The notes below the pieces were generated by a model, which was given only the letters and a program-made list of their open reading frames with translations, was not told the origin of the DNA and made no database searches. From NCBI RefSeq assembly GCF_003171515.1, contig NC_089397.1, forward strand, positions 1,984,001 to 2,048,000: a DNA stretch of 64,000 nt, given 5' to 3'. Positions 21,261 through 30,200 of this stretch are shown in pieces. Within the stretch, counting starts at the first letter, position 1, and every line of letters begins with the position of its first letter. Both the position numbers and the translations under genes were made by a program. The stretch comes from Pyrenophora tritici-repentis (Eukaryota; Ascomycota; Dothideomycetes; Pleosporales; Pleosporaceae).

Positions 21261-21274
21261 ATTAAGAGTCTCAC
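21261..21274 (+). other. Primer-binding site of Copia A (half tRNA-Lys type)
   Basis: attaagagtctcac lies immediately after the LTR. Its complement matches tRNA-Lys(CUU) through position 39, inside the anticodon arm, rather than a tRNA 3' end. The same site follows the 5' LTR of elements B, C and D. Confidence 0.65.
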
Positions 21275-21295
21275 TACCTTTACCTACTTACCAAA

Positions 21296-22580
21296 ATGAC
21301 CACATTTACCACCCGCGACGCGACCGTGACTTTACGCGACCAGTCAGACTACACCGGATGGATGCTGCAACTACAAGCGCGTTGCGTAGCGCACAATATT
21401 TGGGATAAGATTAACCCAAAATCTACCACTCAGCCCCTACGGGAGCCAAAAGACATTAGAATCCCAGTATTCGCTAACTACCAAGCAGCTGCTGGCATTG
21501 GAGAACCAGAGCGCCTAAGCGAGCTGTCTAGCAGCGGGCAAAAGGCATTCAAAGAAGATCTTGAGTACTATCGTATGTCGATGGAGCAGTACAAGAGCGA
21601 CCGACACCGGTACGAAAAGGAGCAATCGAGCTTCCAACATATCATGACCTTGATTCAATCAAGCGTGTCACCACACCTACTACGCACATGCTGTCTCCCA
21701 GACAAGACATTACGCGAGTGGATTGCCAACCTACAACTGACCGTTGGGGTTGATGACGAGACTGAGAAAGACCGAGCACGCGAGCGCTATCTTGCGGCCC
21801 TACGGCCCATGAGAAGCGCGGCGCAATGGGACACGTGGCTGGCTGAGTATGACCAAGCCGCAACCCACGCGGAGACGTACAATGTCCCGAGCTATCCCAG
21901 CTTAGCACAACAACAAAAGACTTCCTGGCAGCCGTCAATAAAACTGCACCCATATGGGCCACCAATTTTCAGGATAATGGTCGTGGGGCAGTAGGCATGA
22001 GCCGGAAGGAGATGATGAAACGGTTCCGAGAGCATATGATGATAAACCATCCCTTAGATCAGGGAAGCACAAAGCAGCTATGGCAGCTTACGATGGACCA
22101 TATGGATCAACTCTTGCTGGCGGTGAATACGACCAGGAGCTATCAGGGACGCCTCATAGTTCGAAATCCGCGCCATCGACAAAAATGAAACCGGGGCAGA
22201 CCCCGCTAACAACGTACCGGGGACGTCCTCGTAAACAACGCCGAACTGGGGCAGACCCCAATACCAACGTACAAGCTGGAAGCACAAAGTCCACGCTTAA
22301 GAGATCTTCAGAACAAGACTCTTTCACCACTGCTGGAGTACAATGCCAAGCATGTGGACAACATCATAGCATCAGAACATGCTTTTATCTCTACCCAGAG
22401 ACTGCCCCAGAATGGTGGCAACCTAATGAGACAATAAGCGAGCTCATTAAGTTCAGACGCATACATGATTCATCGTTTCAAGGGCTAATCCGCGGACAAA
22501 GCAGACCCCGTACTCGCACACCAGTGCTGAAGCAATCACATACACCGACCCCAGATCTCTCTCAGTCACCAATCGAATGA
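21296..22580 (+). pseudogene. Gag of Copia A, frameshifted
   Basis: Starts MTTFTTRDATVTLRDQSDY, the shared N-terminus of this Copia family, and ends with a nucleocapsid-type knuckle CQACGQHHSIRTC and the stop TGA at 22578-22580. Compared with element D, the frame is lost twice: near 21893, where one G of a GG pair is missing, and near 22050, where a C/T homopolymer run is four bases shorter. The end of Gag is in frame with Pol across the TGA. Gag forms the cytoplasmic virus-like particle that packages the RNA. As read, this copy cannot make full Gag, unless the deletions are sequence errors. Confidence 0.8.
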
Positions 22581-25500
22581 CTAGAAGGCCGAAAGATTAC
22601 GGACGTAGACGCCGCGCTCACTACCATCGCACGGAGTGGGACAGCCGAGCACACGTACCCTCTCGCACGATCATTCATTCTCGATTCAGGAGCGACGTGC
22701 CACATCACAAACAATCCAGATCGGATATACAACTACCGCCCGTCATCATTAGGAGACTACATATGGGCTGGTAGTATAAAGATTTGGATACGGGGATACG
22801 GGACCACAGACATCACGCTGCAACATCAGCATGGGACAACAAAGCTAGTGCTGCGAGATGTGGCAATCTGCCCAGAGATCGTATGCAATCTAGTGTCCTT
22901 CCGACTGCTACGGCAGAGAGGAATCTGGTGGGATACCAAATCAAACCCAACTAACCTACGAGGACCAGACGATCAAGTTATTGGCAACCTCTCAGAAACC
23001 TTTGGCCAGTGGGTATTAGAGTACAGTCCTCTACCCCAGGCATTTGTCCATACAAGAGCCATCACAACACGCACGCAGAGAGGACCAAAGAAGGCTTCAG
23101 CGATGCTATGGCACAAGAGACTCGGCCACCCAGGACCAGCAGCAATCGAGCATCTCGTGCAGCAGTCTGAGGGGGTGCGAGTTCAAGGGGTGACGACAGT
23201 ACAATGCGACTCCTGCGGAAGAGCCAAGTCCAAGAGACAGATACGACGCCTACCACGAACAAACGACGAAGGCCCAGGAGAGCGACTTGCTATCGACTTC
23301 CATACATACGAAGTCCAGGCGATCACAAAAGAGAAGAGCCAAATGCTCATTACCGATCGTTTCTCAGGCCTCCAATGGGACCTATACTTTACCGACAACC
23401 GGACAGCCAAGTCCATTATCCGGCTGCTCACAACTTTCTTCTTATTTATGAAGAACCATTACAACATATCCGTTAAGACCATAGAGTCTGACAACGAGAT
23501 CACAACTGTTAAGCCAGATGTCGAGCGATGGCTGGCAACACAGGGCATCAGAGTCGAGCCCTCAGCCCCAGACACACAGGCACAAAACGGTGGAGCCGAG
23601 CGCTCAGGGGGTGTAAACAAGGAGAAGGCACGCGCAATGCGACTTGACGCCAATCTCTCTTGGGAACTGTGGCCAGAAATCACTCGAGCCGCAGTCTATC
23701 TCTACAACAGAACCCCAAACTACAACAATCACTGGAAGACACCATACGAAGTCTTCTTCACACGAGTAGCTTTCAGCAACGGAATAGTCACATCTCTCCG
23801 AAAACCAAACCTCACTCACCTTAAGGCATATGGCTGCAAAGCTTTCGCCATGACAGACGACACCCACAGAGGGAAGTCGCGCCTACAACGCCTCGACCCA
23901 AAGGCATGGATCGGATACCTAGTCGGATACCGGTCATCAAACATCTACCGAATCTGGATACCGTCACTCGCCAAAGTGATGAGCACTAGAGACGTCGTCT
24001 TCGACGAACAGTCAATTTTCGATGGCAAAACCGAAGACCTAATGGACAACCTCATGCACAATACGCTAGAAGAAATCGCGACACACGTGAGGACCATTGA
24101 GCTGCCAACACCAGCGCAGCAACCAGAGACGGAGTCCTTCTATGAGGACAGTCCACCGGAGGAGTCACTCGCTCAGGACAGCGAGGGCGACCAGCCAGGA
24201 TACTATCAAGGGAGAAAAATCCGGGACAGCTACCCGACACCTCCGGCGACACCGCCACCCGCAGCGTTGCTCGCGCGGCTAATGGCAGGAGCATCGCTAG
24301 ATGAGAAGGATCGACAAGGAACCCCTAAGACTGCCCCATGGGCAGCAGCGTTCATGGCGGGTACCCAGGCCGGAAAGGTTGGAGAATACAGAGGAGTAGC
24401 TATGGACAAGGCTGCGATTGTGAGAATGCTCGCCAAAGGCTTGAAGCCCCATCGCAGCCAGCTACCACCTCTGCCAACATGCCGAACTAAGCTTGAGGAC
24501 CACCCAATGGGAGAACTATTCAAAGAAGCAGAACAGTCCCATCTAGCAAGCCACTATCAAATGAACTCATGGACAGAGTTCCCCATAAAGAAAATCAAGC
24601 AAACAGGACAACAAATCCTGGGCTGCATGTGGGTATACACCTACAAACTTGACAAGCATCACCGACTACTCAAGTGCAAGGCACGACTAGTCGTCCGCGG
24701 TGATCAGCAGCGAAACATCACATCGCAAGACACCTACGCGGCAACACTCGCAAGCCGGTCGTTCCGAATGCTAACCGCAATTGCGGCAAAGTACGACCTA
24801 GAGCTCAAACAGTACGACGTGGCAAACGCCTTCGTGCATGCGACAATAGACCGAGAAGTATTCATGAGAATGCCACGCGGCCATCAGAAGCCAGGCACTA
24901 TACTTAAGCTCAACAAGGCATTGTATGGACTGCGCATATCCCCGCTCCTCTGGCAGAAAGAGTTCACAGGCACTCTCAAAGAACTCGGGTTCCAGGAAGT
25001 ACCGCACGAACCCTGCTGTCTCATCAAAGACGGCATCATTATCTTCTTCTACGTGGACGACATCATACTCGCATACCACAAAGACATGGAGCAATCCGCC
25101 CAGCAGGCAATTGCCCGCCTCCAGGACAGATACCTCTTTACTGGGGGAAACGACTTACAATGGTTCCTCGGCGTCGAGATTATCCGAGACCGAAAGGCGC
25201 GGACGATCCAGCTATCGCAGGCGGCCTACGCAGACAAGATCAGCAGACTGGCCGACCGTACCGACATTAGACACGACACGCCGATGGCGACTGCCGAACT
25301 ACTACCAAGAGACGGCCTCGCCTCCCCATCAGAGATCAACAAATACCAGCGCAAGATAGGCTCGCTCCTCTTCGCAGCCGTGACCACTAGACCAGACATC
25401 GCCTTTGCGACGTCGCGGCTCGCCCGCTTTCTCTCCAACCCAGGACCGGAGCACCATGACGCTGCCGACCGAGTCCTCCAATATCTACTAGCGACAAAGC

Positions 25501-26087
25501 ACCTCGCGCTACAACTCGGAGGAGGCGCTGGACTACAGATAGCCAGCGATGCTTCCTTTGCCGACAATACCCTAGACAGGAAGAGCTCACAGGGCTACGC
25601 GATCAAGCTCTTCAATGGACTCATCGCATGGAAAGCTAACAAACAAGACACTGTCACAACATCAACGACAGAAGCCGAGCTCCTCGCTCTATCTCAAGTA
25701 GCCAAGGAAGCTCTATTCCTGTCCCGTCTCCTCAAGGAGCTGAATATCCAGCTTGACACCCCTAGTATCACTATTCAATGCGACAACAAACAGACTATTC
25801 GCCTAGTCACCGAGGAGGTCTCAAAGCTTCAAACCAAACTCAGACATGTCGACATACACAATCACTGGATCAGACAGGAGGTGTCGACAGGCCGGATCTC
25901 CGTAGAGTACATACCTACCGCGGATATGATCGCCGACGGTCTCACCAAATCATTGCCACCAAACAAATGGCCAGAATTCCTAGAACAACTAGGACTAGTC
26001 CCCGCTAAGGAAATCCTGGCGAGAAACTCGGCACCGCTCGAAGAAATTCAAGAGAAACTTGAAAATCTCGTGGTAAGCCTTGAGTAG
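22581..26087 (+). CDS. Pol polyprotein of Copia A (protease, integrase, RT, RNase H)
   Basis: The frame is open for 1168 codons directly after the Gag stop and has no ATG near its start, so it should be made only as a Gag-Pol readthrough product. Order of parts: aspartic protease (FILDSGATCHIT), GAG-pre-integrase zinc region (WHKRLGHPGPAAIEHL then CDSCGRAK), integrase core with D (DFHTYE), D (IESDNEI) and E (NGGAERSGG), reverse transcriptase with the active site FFYVDDIILAY, and RNase H with TTSTTEAELLALSQ, QCDNKQTIRLV and MIADGLTKSLP. All catalytic residues are present. The integrase-before-RT order identifies Copia. This is a complete Pol, so the element could supply enzymes if Gag were available. 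Confidence 0.93.
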   Translation, partial: LEGRKITDVDAALTTIARSGTAEHTYPLARSFILDSGATCHITNNPDRIYNYRPSSLGDYIWAGSIKIWIRGYGTTDITLQHQHGTTKLVLRDVAICPEIVCNLVSFRLLRQRGIWWDTKSNPTNLRGPDDQVIGNLSETFGQWVLEYSPLPQAFVHTRAITTRTQRGPKKASAMLWHKRLGHPGPAAIEHLVQQSEGVRVQGVTTVQCDSCGRAKSKRQIRRLPRTNDEGPGERLAIDFHTYEVQAITKEKSQMLITDRFSGLQWDLYFTDNRTAKSIIRLLTTFFLFMKNHYNISVKTIESDNEITTVKPDVERWLATQGIRVEPSAPDTQAQNGGAERSGGVNKEKARAMRLDANLSWELWPEITRAAVYLYNRTPNYNNHWKTPYEVFFTRVAFSNGIVTSLRKPNLTHLKAYGCKAFAMTDDTHRGKSRLQRLDPKAWIGYLVGYRSSNIYRIWIPSLAKVMSTRDVVFDEQSIFDGKTEDLMDNLMHNTLEEIATHVRTIELPTPAQQPETESFYEDSPPEESLAQDSEGDQPGYYQGRKIRDSYPTPPATPPPAALLARLMAGASLDEKDRQGTPKTAPWAAAFMAGTQAGKVGEYRGVAMDKAAIVRMLAKGLKPHRSQLPPLPTCRTKLEDHPMGELFKEAEQSHLASHYQMNSWTEFPIKKIKQTGQQILGCMWVYTYKLDKHHRLLKCKARLVVRGDQQRNITSQDTYAATLASRSFRMLTAIAAKYDLELKQYDVANAFVHATIDREVFMRMPRGHQKPGTILKLNKALYGLRISPLLWQKEFTGTLKELGFQEVPHEPCCLIKDGIIIFFYVDDIILAYHKDMEQSAQQAIARLQDRYLFTGGNDLQWFLGVEIIRDRKARTIQLSQAAYADKISRLADRTDIRHDTPMATAELLPRDGLASPSEINKYQRKIGSLLFAAVTTRPDIAFATSRLARFLSNPGPEHHDAADRVLQYLLATKHLALQLGGGAGLQIASDASFADNTLDRKSSQGYAIKLFNGLIAWKANKQDTVTTSTTEAELLALSQVAKEALFLSRLLKELNIQLDTPSITIQCDNKQTIRLVTEEVSKLQTKLRHVDIHNHWIRQEVSTGRISVEYIPTADMIADGLTKSLPPNKWPEFLEQLGLVPAKEILARNSAPLEEIQEKLENLVVSLE

Positions 26088-26137
26088 GACTAAGTGCCCA
26101 GCTTGCAAGCGTGAAGAGCGTCCAAGCTGAAGGGGTG

Positions 26138-26354
26138 TGTCAGATAATAGCACTGTTGAAGATGAGAGCGTACAGACGCTGGGTTAGACTAGCGCGACCC
26201 GGCATCTGAGAGAGCCAATCGGATCACAGGAAGGCTTGGCACCCCCCAGGTGTGCCCACAACCGTAGACAGAACCAAAAACACAATCAATAATCAATATC
26301 ATCACGATCATTACCCATTTCATCAGTATTCCAGATAAGAGTGAATATCTGACA
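26138..26354 (+). repeat. 3' LTR of Copia A
   Basis: 217 bp, no differences seen from the 5' LTR. Confidence 0.92.
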
Positions 26355-26499
26355 AGAGGATAACACGCAGCCTTATAGAGCGCAGTACCTTACTAAGTAT
26401 AACTACTATTAGATCTCTACTCTACCTTACCTAACACTTATAAGTATTAATAATCTAAACTCTTTAGTGTTAAGGATCCATAGACTCGGCCTATGGCCC

Positions 26500-26663
26500 T
26501 GTCAGATTAGATGAGATATTGCACAAAAGTGATGGATGTTCATGATTGATTGTATTATTCTCTGTTCTAAGGTGCGCGCTGAGAGTTTTGTTCTGCTAAG
26601 ACGCTAACCCATTATTAGCTAGCGGTGTCGGCACTTTCGGCTCGACACGCCTGCTATCTGACA
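26500..26663 (-). repeat. 3' LTR of Copia B
   Basis: 164 bp, bounded on the plus strand by TGTCAGATTAG and TATCTGACA. Confidence 0.93.
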
Positions 26664-26717
26664 CACCCCCTCAGCTTGGAAGGCATATTGCAAGCTGCAT
26701 AAACTGGTTGATCGATC

Positions 26718-29700
26718 CTACATAATGAGGCCTTCCAGTTGCTCTTGCACCTCCTTAAGCTCAATCTCTCTGAGCGGGGCTTCTTCGCGCTCGACGAGTC
26801 CCAGTTGATCAAGGAACCTGGCCCATTTATTGGCTGGCAGTGGCTTTGTGAACCCGTCTGCGATCATGTTGTCAGACGGCACATACTCTACCTTGATCAC
26901 CTTTCGGGTAACCTCTTGTCGTAGCCAGTGATTGTGTATATCAACGTGCCGAAGTTTTGTTTGAAGTTTGGCTACGTCCTCTGTGACTAGTCGGATGGTC
27001 TGTTGGTTGTCGCATTTGATTGTGATTGTTGGATCGCTCAGAGTTACCCGAAGCTCCCTCAGCAGTCGCGACGTGAATATGGCCTCCTTGGCCACCTGGG
27101 AAAGAGCAAGTAATTCTGCTTCCGTGGTTGAAGTAGTAACGGTATCCTGCTTGCTTGCTCTCCAGGAGATGAGGCCGCCAAACAGCTTAATGGCGTAGCC
27201 TTGTGAGCTCTTCCTGTCCAGGGTGTTGTCTGCAAATGATGCGTCACTTGCTACTTGAAGACCTTCACCTGTGCCTAGCTCCAGAGCTAGGTTCATTGTC
27301 TTTCTTAGGTAGAGTAGTACGCGGTCCGCTGCCTCTTGATGTTCTATGCTTGGATTGACTAGGAACCGAGCGAGGCGCGATGTTGCGAAGGCGATGTCGG
27401 GTCTTGTGGTGACTGCTGCGAACAGCAGAGATCCAATCTTGCGTTGGTACTTGCTGACTTCAGCTGGTGCTGCGAGTCCTTTTCGTGGTCGGAGTTCGAT
27501 GCCTGACATTGGCGTATCATGCCTTACATTTTGGTGGTTGATGAGTTGACTGATTTTGTCGACGTATGCAGCTTGAGATAGCTGTATGGTCTTCTGCTTG
27601 CGATTGCGCATGACCTCTACGCCGAGAAACCACTGTAAGTCGTCTCCTCCCGTACAAGCGTATTTTTCTTGGATCCGGTTTATGGCCTTCATTGCCTCTG
27701 ATTCTTGCTTTGAATGGTACGCAACGATGATATCGTCCACATAGAAGAAGATGATAACTCCGTCCTTGATCATGCAGCATGGCTCCTGTGGTATTTGTTG
27801 AAACCCTATCGAAGCAAGAGTTGCGGTGAATTCTTTCTGCCACAGTGATGGTGAGATCCGGAGCCCGTAGAGTGCCTTTTGCACTTTGAGTAGAGTGCCA
27901 GGCTTCTGATATCCTTTTGGCATCCTCATGTATATTTCTCTGTCGATTGCAGCATGCACAAAAGCATTAGTGACGTCGTATTGCTTCAGCTCAAGATCGT
28001 ATTTGGCGGCGATTGCCATGAGCATTCTGAATGAGCGTCCTGCCAATGTTGCTGCATATGTGTCTTGGGAGGTTATGTTGCGTTGTTGATCTCCCCTTAC
28101 CACCAATCTTGCCTTGCATTTGATGAGGCGGTGATGCTTGTCGAGTTTGTAGGTGTATACCCACATACAGTCTAGAATCTGGTGCCCTGCTCGTTTGACT
28201 GGTGATGCTTGGACCTCAGTCCATGACTTCATTTGTTGGTGACTCTGAAGGTGTGTCTTTTCTGCTTCCTTGAACATTTCGTATAGTGGATGGTCTTCTA
28301 GCTTTGAGTATGCTGTTGGGAGTGGCGGTAGCTGGTTGCGATGGGGCTTGATTCCCTTGGATAGCAGTCTCTTCACCTGAGCCTTATCGATTGGCTTTCC
28401 TTCGTGTTGACCAATGTGTCCTGATTCGGTGCCGGCCATGAATGCGGCTGCCCATGGACTGGTCATTGATGTTGATTGGTTGGACATGTTCGTCATATCC
28501 TCGTTGTTCACCTCTCCTTGAACTAGCAAGGCCACAGGTGGAGGAGTTGGTGGCGGGGTTAGATATGCCTCTACCACCTTCCTTCCTTGGTGGTATCTGG
28601 TTTTCTGAGTGCGCGGGCTCTCTTCCTGCGTCGTATCGTCCTCGTAGAACGTCTCGGTTTCTGGTTGTTGGCTCTGAGTACCTGGGAGTTCGACTGTTCT
28701 CACCCAAGTTGCGATTTCCTCTAGGGTGTTGTGCATGAGATTGTCCATCAGGTCCTCAGTCTTGCCGTTGAAGATTGTGTCTTCGTCAAACACTACGTCG
28801 CGAGTGCTGATTACCTTTGCCATGGATGGGATCCATATGCGGTAAATGTTCGTTGACTGGTATCCCACTAGGTATCCAATCCAGGCCTTCGGATCTAGTC
28901 TCTGTAGCCTGGACTTTCCTCTGTGGGTGTCGTCTGTCATTGCGAAAGCCTTACACCCATATGCTTTTAGGTGAGCTTGATTTGGTTTTCGAGGTCCGGT
29001 GACTATGCCGTTGATGGCAGCTGCGCGTGTAAAGAATATTTCGTATGGTGTCTTCCAATTGTTTGGGTAATTTGGCGTTCGATTGTATAGGTATACCGCC
29101 GCTCTGGTAGTTTCTGGCCAGAGTTCCCATGGAAGGTTTGCATCCAGTCGAATTGCGCGTGCCTTTTCTTTTATAACACCCCCTGAGCGCTCGGCTCCTC
29201 CGTTTTGAGCTTGAGTATCTGGAGCGGAGGGCTCGAGTTTGATTGATAGGGACGTGCACCATTTTTCGACCTCTTGTTTGACGGTAACGATCTCGTTGTC
29301 AGTCTCGATGACTTTGACTGTGATGTTGAATTGTTTCTTCATGAACTGGACGAAGAGGCCTAGGAGGCGAATGATTGAGCGAGCCGGTCTGTTGTCCTTG
29401 AAGTAGAAGTCCCATGTGTATCGGGACCGTCGGCAAGTGACCAGCATTTGGCTCTTCTCCTTGGTGAAACTGCCGTCCTCATACTCATGGAAGTCGATGG
29501 CTACCCTTTCACCTGGCCCTTCGTCGTTCAGTCTGGGCGTCCTGCGTATTTGTCGTTTCGATTTTGACCTGCCGCAGGCGTCACACTCCACGGTAGTGAT
29601 GCCCTTGATCCTCACCCCCTCAGATTGCTGCACGAGGTGCTCGATCGCGGACGGCCCGGGATGTCCGAGTCGTTTGTGCCATAATATGGCAGTAGCCTTT

Positions 29701-30200
29701 TGTGGTGATCGTTTGGCTCGATTCATACGCACATGAAAGGCTGAAGTTGATGTAGTAGGTGGCTCGATAACCCATTGCCCATAGTGTTCCGATAAGGTGG
29801 CAATGGTTGAACCATCCCATCGTCGTAGGCTTGTCGGGTCTTCTCGATTGTCCCACCATATACCTTGTCTTCGGAGCAGCCTGAATGATACGAGGCTGCA
29901 GAGGAAGTCTGGGCACCAGGCAACATTGCTCAGGTGTAGAATTTGTTTGCCCTGAGCCCTCTCTGCCGTCACCTTGACTGCTCCGTATCCTTGTATCCAA
30001 ACCCTTGAGTTGCCAGCCCAAATGTAATCTCCCATCGCAGGCGGGCGTACCTCTTCGAGCCTTGAGAGGTTGTTGCAGATGTGCGTCGTCGAGCCAGAAT
30101 CCAGGATGAATGCATCCTTTAATGGGTATCCTTGATTGCTCGCATTGAATGCCGCTTTCATCATGCCCTCGTCCAGCCTCGAGATCTCGCGTCCATCTAG
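26718..30200 (-). CDS. Pol polyprotein of Copia B (protease, integrase, RT, RNase H)
   Basis: The frame opens directly after the Gag TGA, with LDGREISRLDEG, and runs to the stop at 26718. The first ATG is 12 codons in (30164), but the conserved LxGR start shared with elements A and C indicates translation through the stop. Motifs in order are protease FILDSGSTTHIC, zinc region WHKRLGHPGPSAIEHL with CDACGRSK, integrase D-D-E (DFHEYE; IETDNEI; NGGAERSGG), RT active site FFYVDDIIVAYH, and RNase H TTSTTEAELLALSQ, KCDNQQTIRLV and MIADGFTKPLP. Nothing is missing. With intact Gag, identical LTRs and a perfect target duplication, this copy is a good candidate for current activity. Confidence 0.95.
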   Translation of the reverse strand, partial: LDGREISRLDEGMMKAAFNASNQGYPLKDAFILDSGSTTHICNNLSRLEEVRPPAMGDYIWAGNSRVWIQGYGAVKVTAERAQGKQILHLSNVAWCPDFLCSLVSFRLLRRQGIWWDNREDPTSLRRWDGSTIATLSEHYGQWVIEPPTTSTSAFHVRMNRAKRSPQKATAILWHKRLGHPGPSAIEHLVQQSEGVRIKGITTVECDACGRSKSKRQIRRTPRLNDEGPGERVAIDFHEYEDGSFTKEKSQMLVTCRRSRYTWDFYFKDNRPARSIIRLLGLFVQFMKKQFNITVKVIETDNEIVTVKQEVEKWCTSLSIKLEPSAPDTQAQNGGAERSGGVIKEKARAIRLDANLPWELWPETTRAAVYLYNRTPNYPNNWKTPYEIFFTRAAAINGIVTGPRKPNQAHLKAYGCKAFAMTDDTHRGKSRLQRLDPKAWIGYLVGYQSTNIYRIWIPSMAKVISTRDVVFDEDTIFNGKTEDLMDNLMHNTLEEIATWVRTVELPGTQSQQPETETFYEDDTTQEESPRTQKTRYHQGRKVVEAYLTPPPTPPPVALLVQGEVNNEDMTNMSNQSTSMTSPWAAAFMAGTESGHIGQHEGKPIDKAQVKRLLSKGIKPHRNQLPPLPTAYSKLEDHPLYEMFKEAEKTHLQSHQQMKSWTEVQASPVKRAGHQILDCMWVYTYKLDKHHRLIKCKARLVVRGDQQRNITSQDTYAATLAGRSFRMLMAIAAKYDLELKQYDVTNAFVHAAIDREIYMRMPKGYQKPGTLLKVQKALYGLRISPSLWQKEFTATLASIGFQQIPQEPCCMIKDGVIIFFYVDDIIVAYHSKQESEAMKAINRIQEKYACTGGDDLQWFLGVEVMRNRKQKTIQLSQAAYVDKISQLINHQNVRHDTPMSGIELRPRKGLAAPAEVSKYQRKIGSLLFAAVTTRPDIAFATSRLARFLVNPSIEHQEAADRVLLYLRKTMNLALELGTGEGLQVASDASFADNTLDRKSSQGYAIKLFGGLISWRASKQDTVTTSTTEAELLALSQVAKEAIFTSRLLRELRVTLSDPTITIKCDNQQTIRLVTEDVAKLQTKLRHVDIHNHWLRQEVTRKVIKVEYVPSDNMIADGFTKPLPANKWARFLDQLGLVEREEAPLREIELKEVQEQLEGLIM

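Larger units (their letters stand above)
21044..26354 (+). mobile_element. Copia-type LTR retrotransposon A
   Basis: 5311 bp with 217-bp LTRs (21044-21260, 26138-26354) that read as identical, so insertion is recent. Directly after the 5' LTR is attaagagtctcac, a primer-binding site complementary to the anticodon arm of tRNA-Lys(CUU). A purine tract (gctgaaggggtg) precedes the 3' LTR. Gag is frameshifted; Pol is open throughout. Flanks gcacg and agagg do not form a target duplication. Confidence 0.9.
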
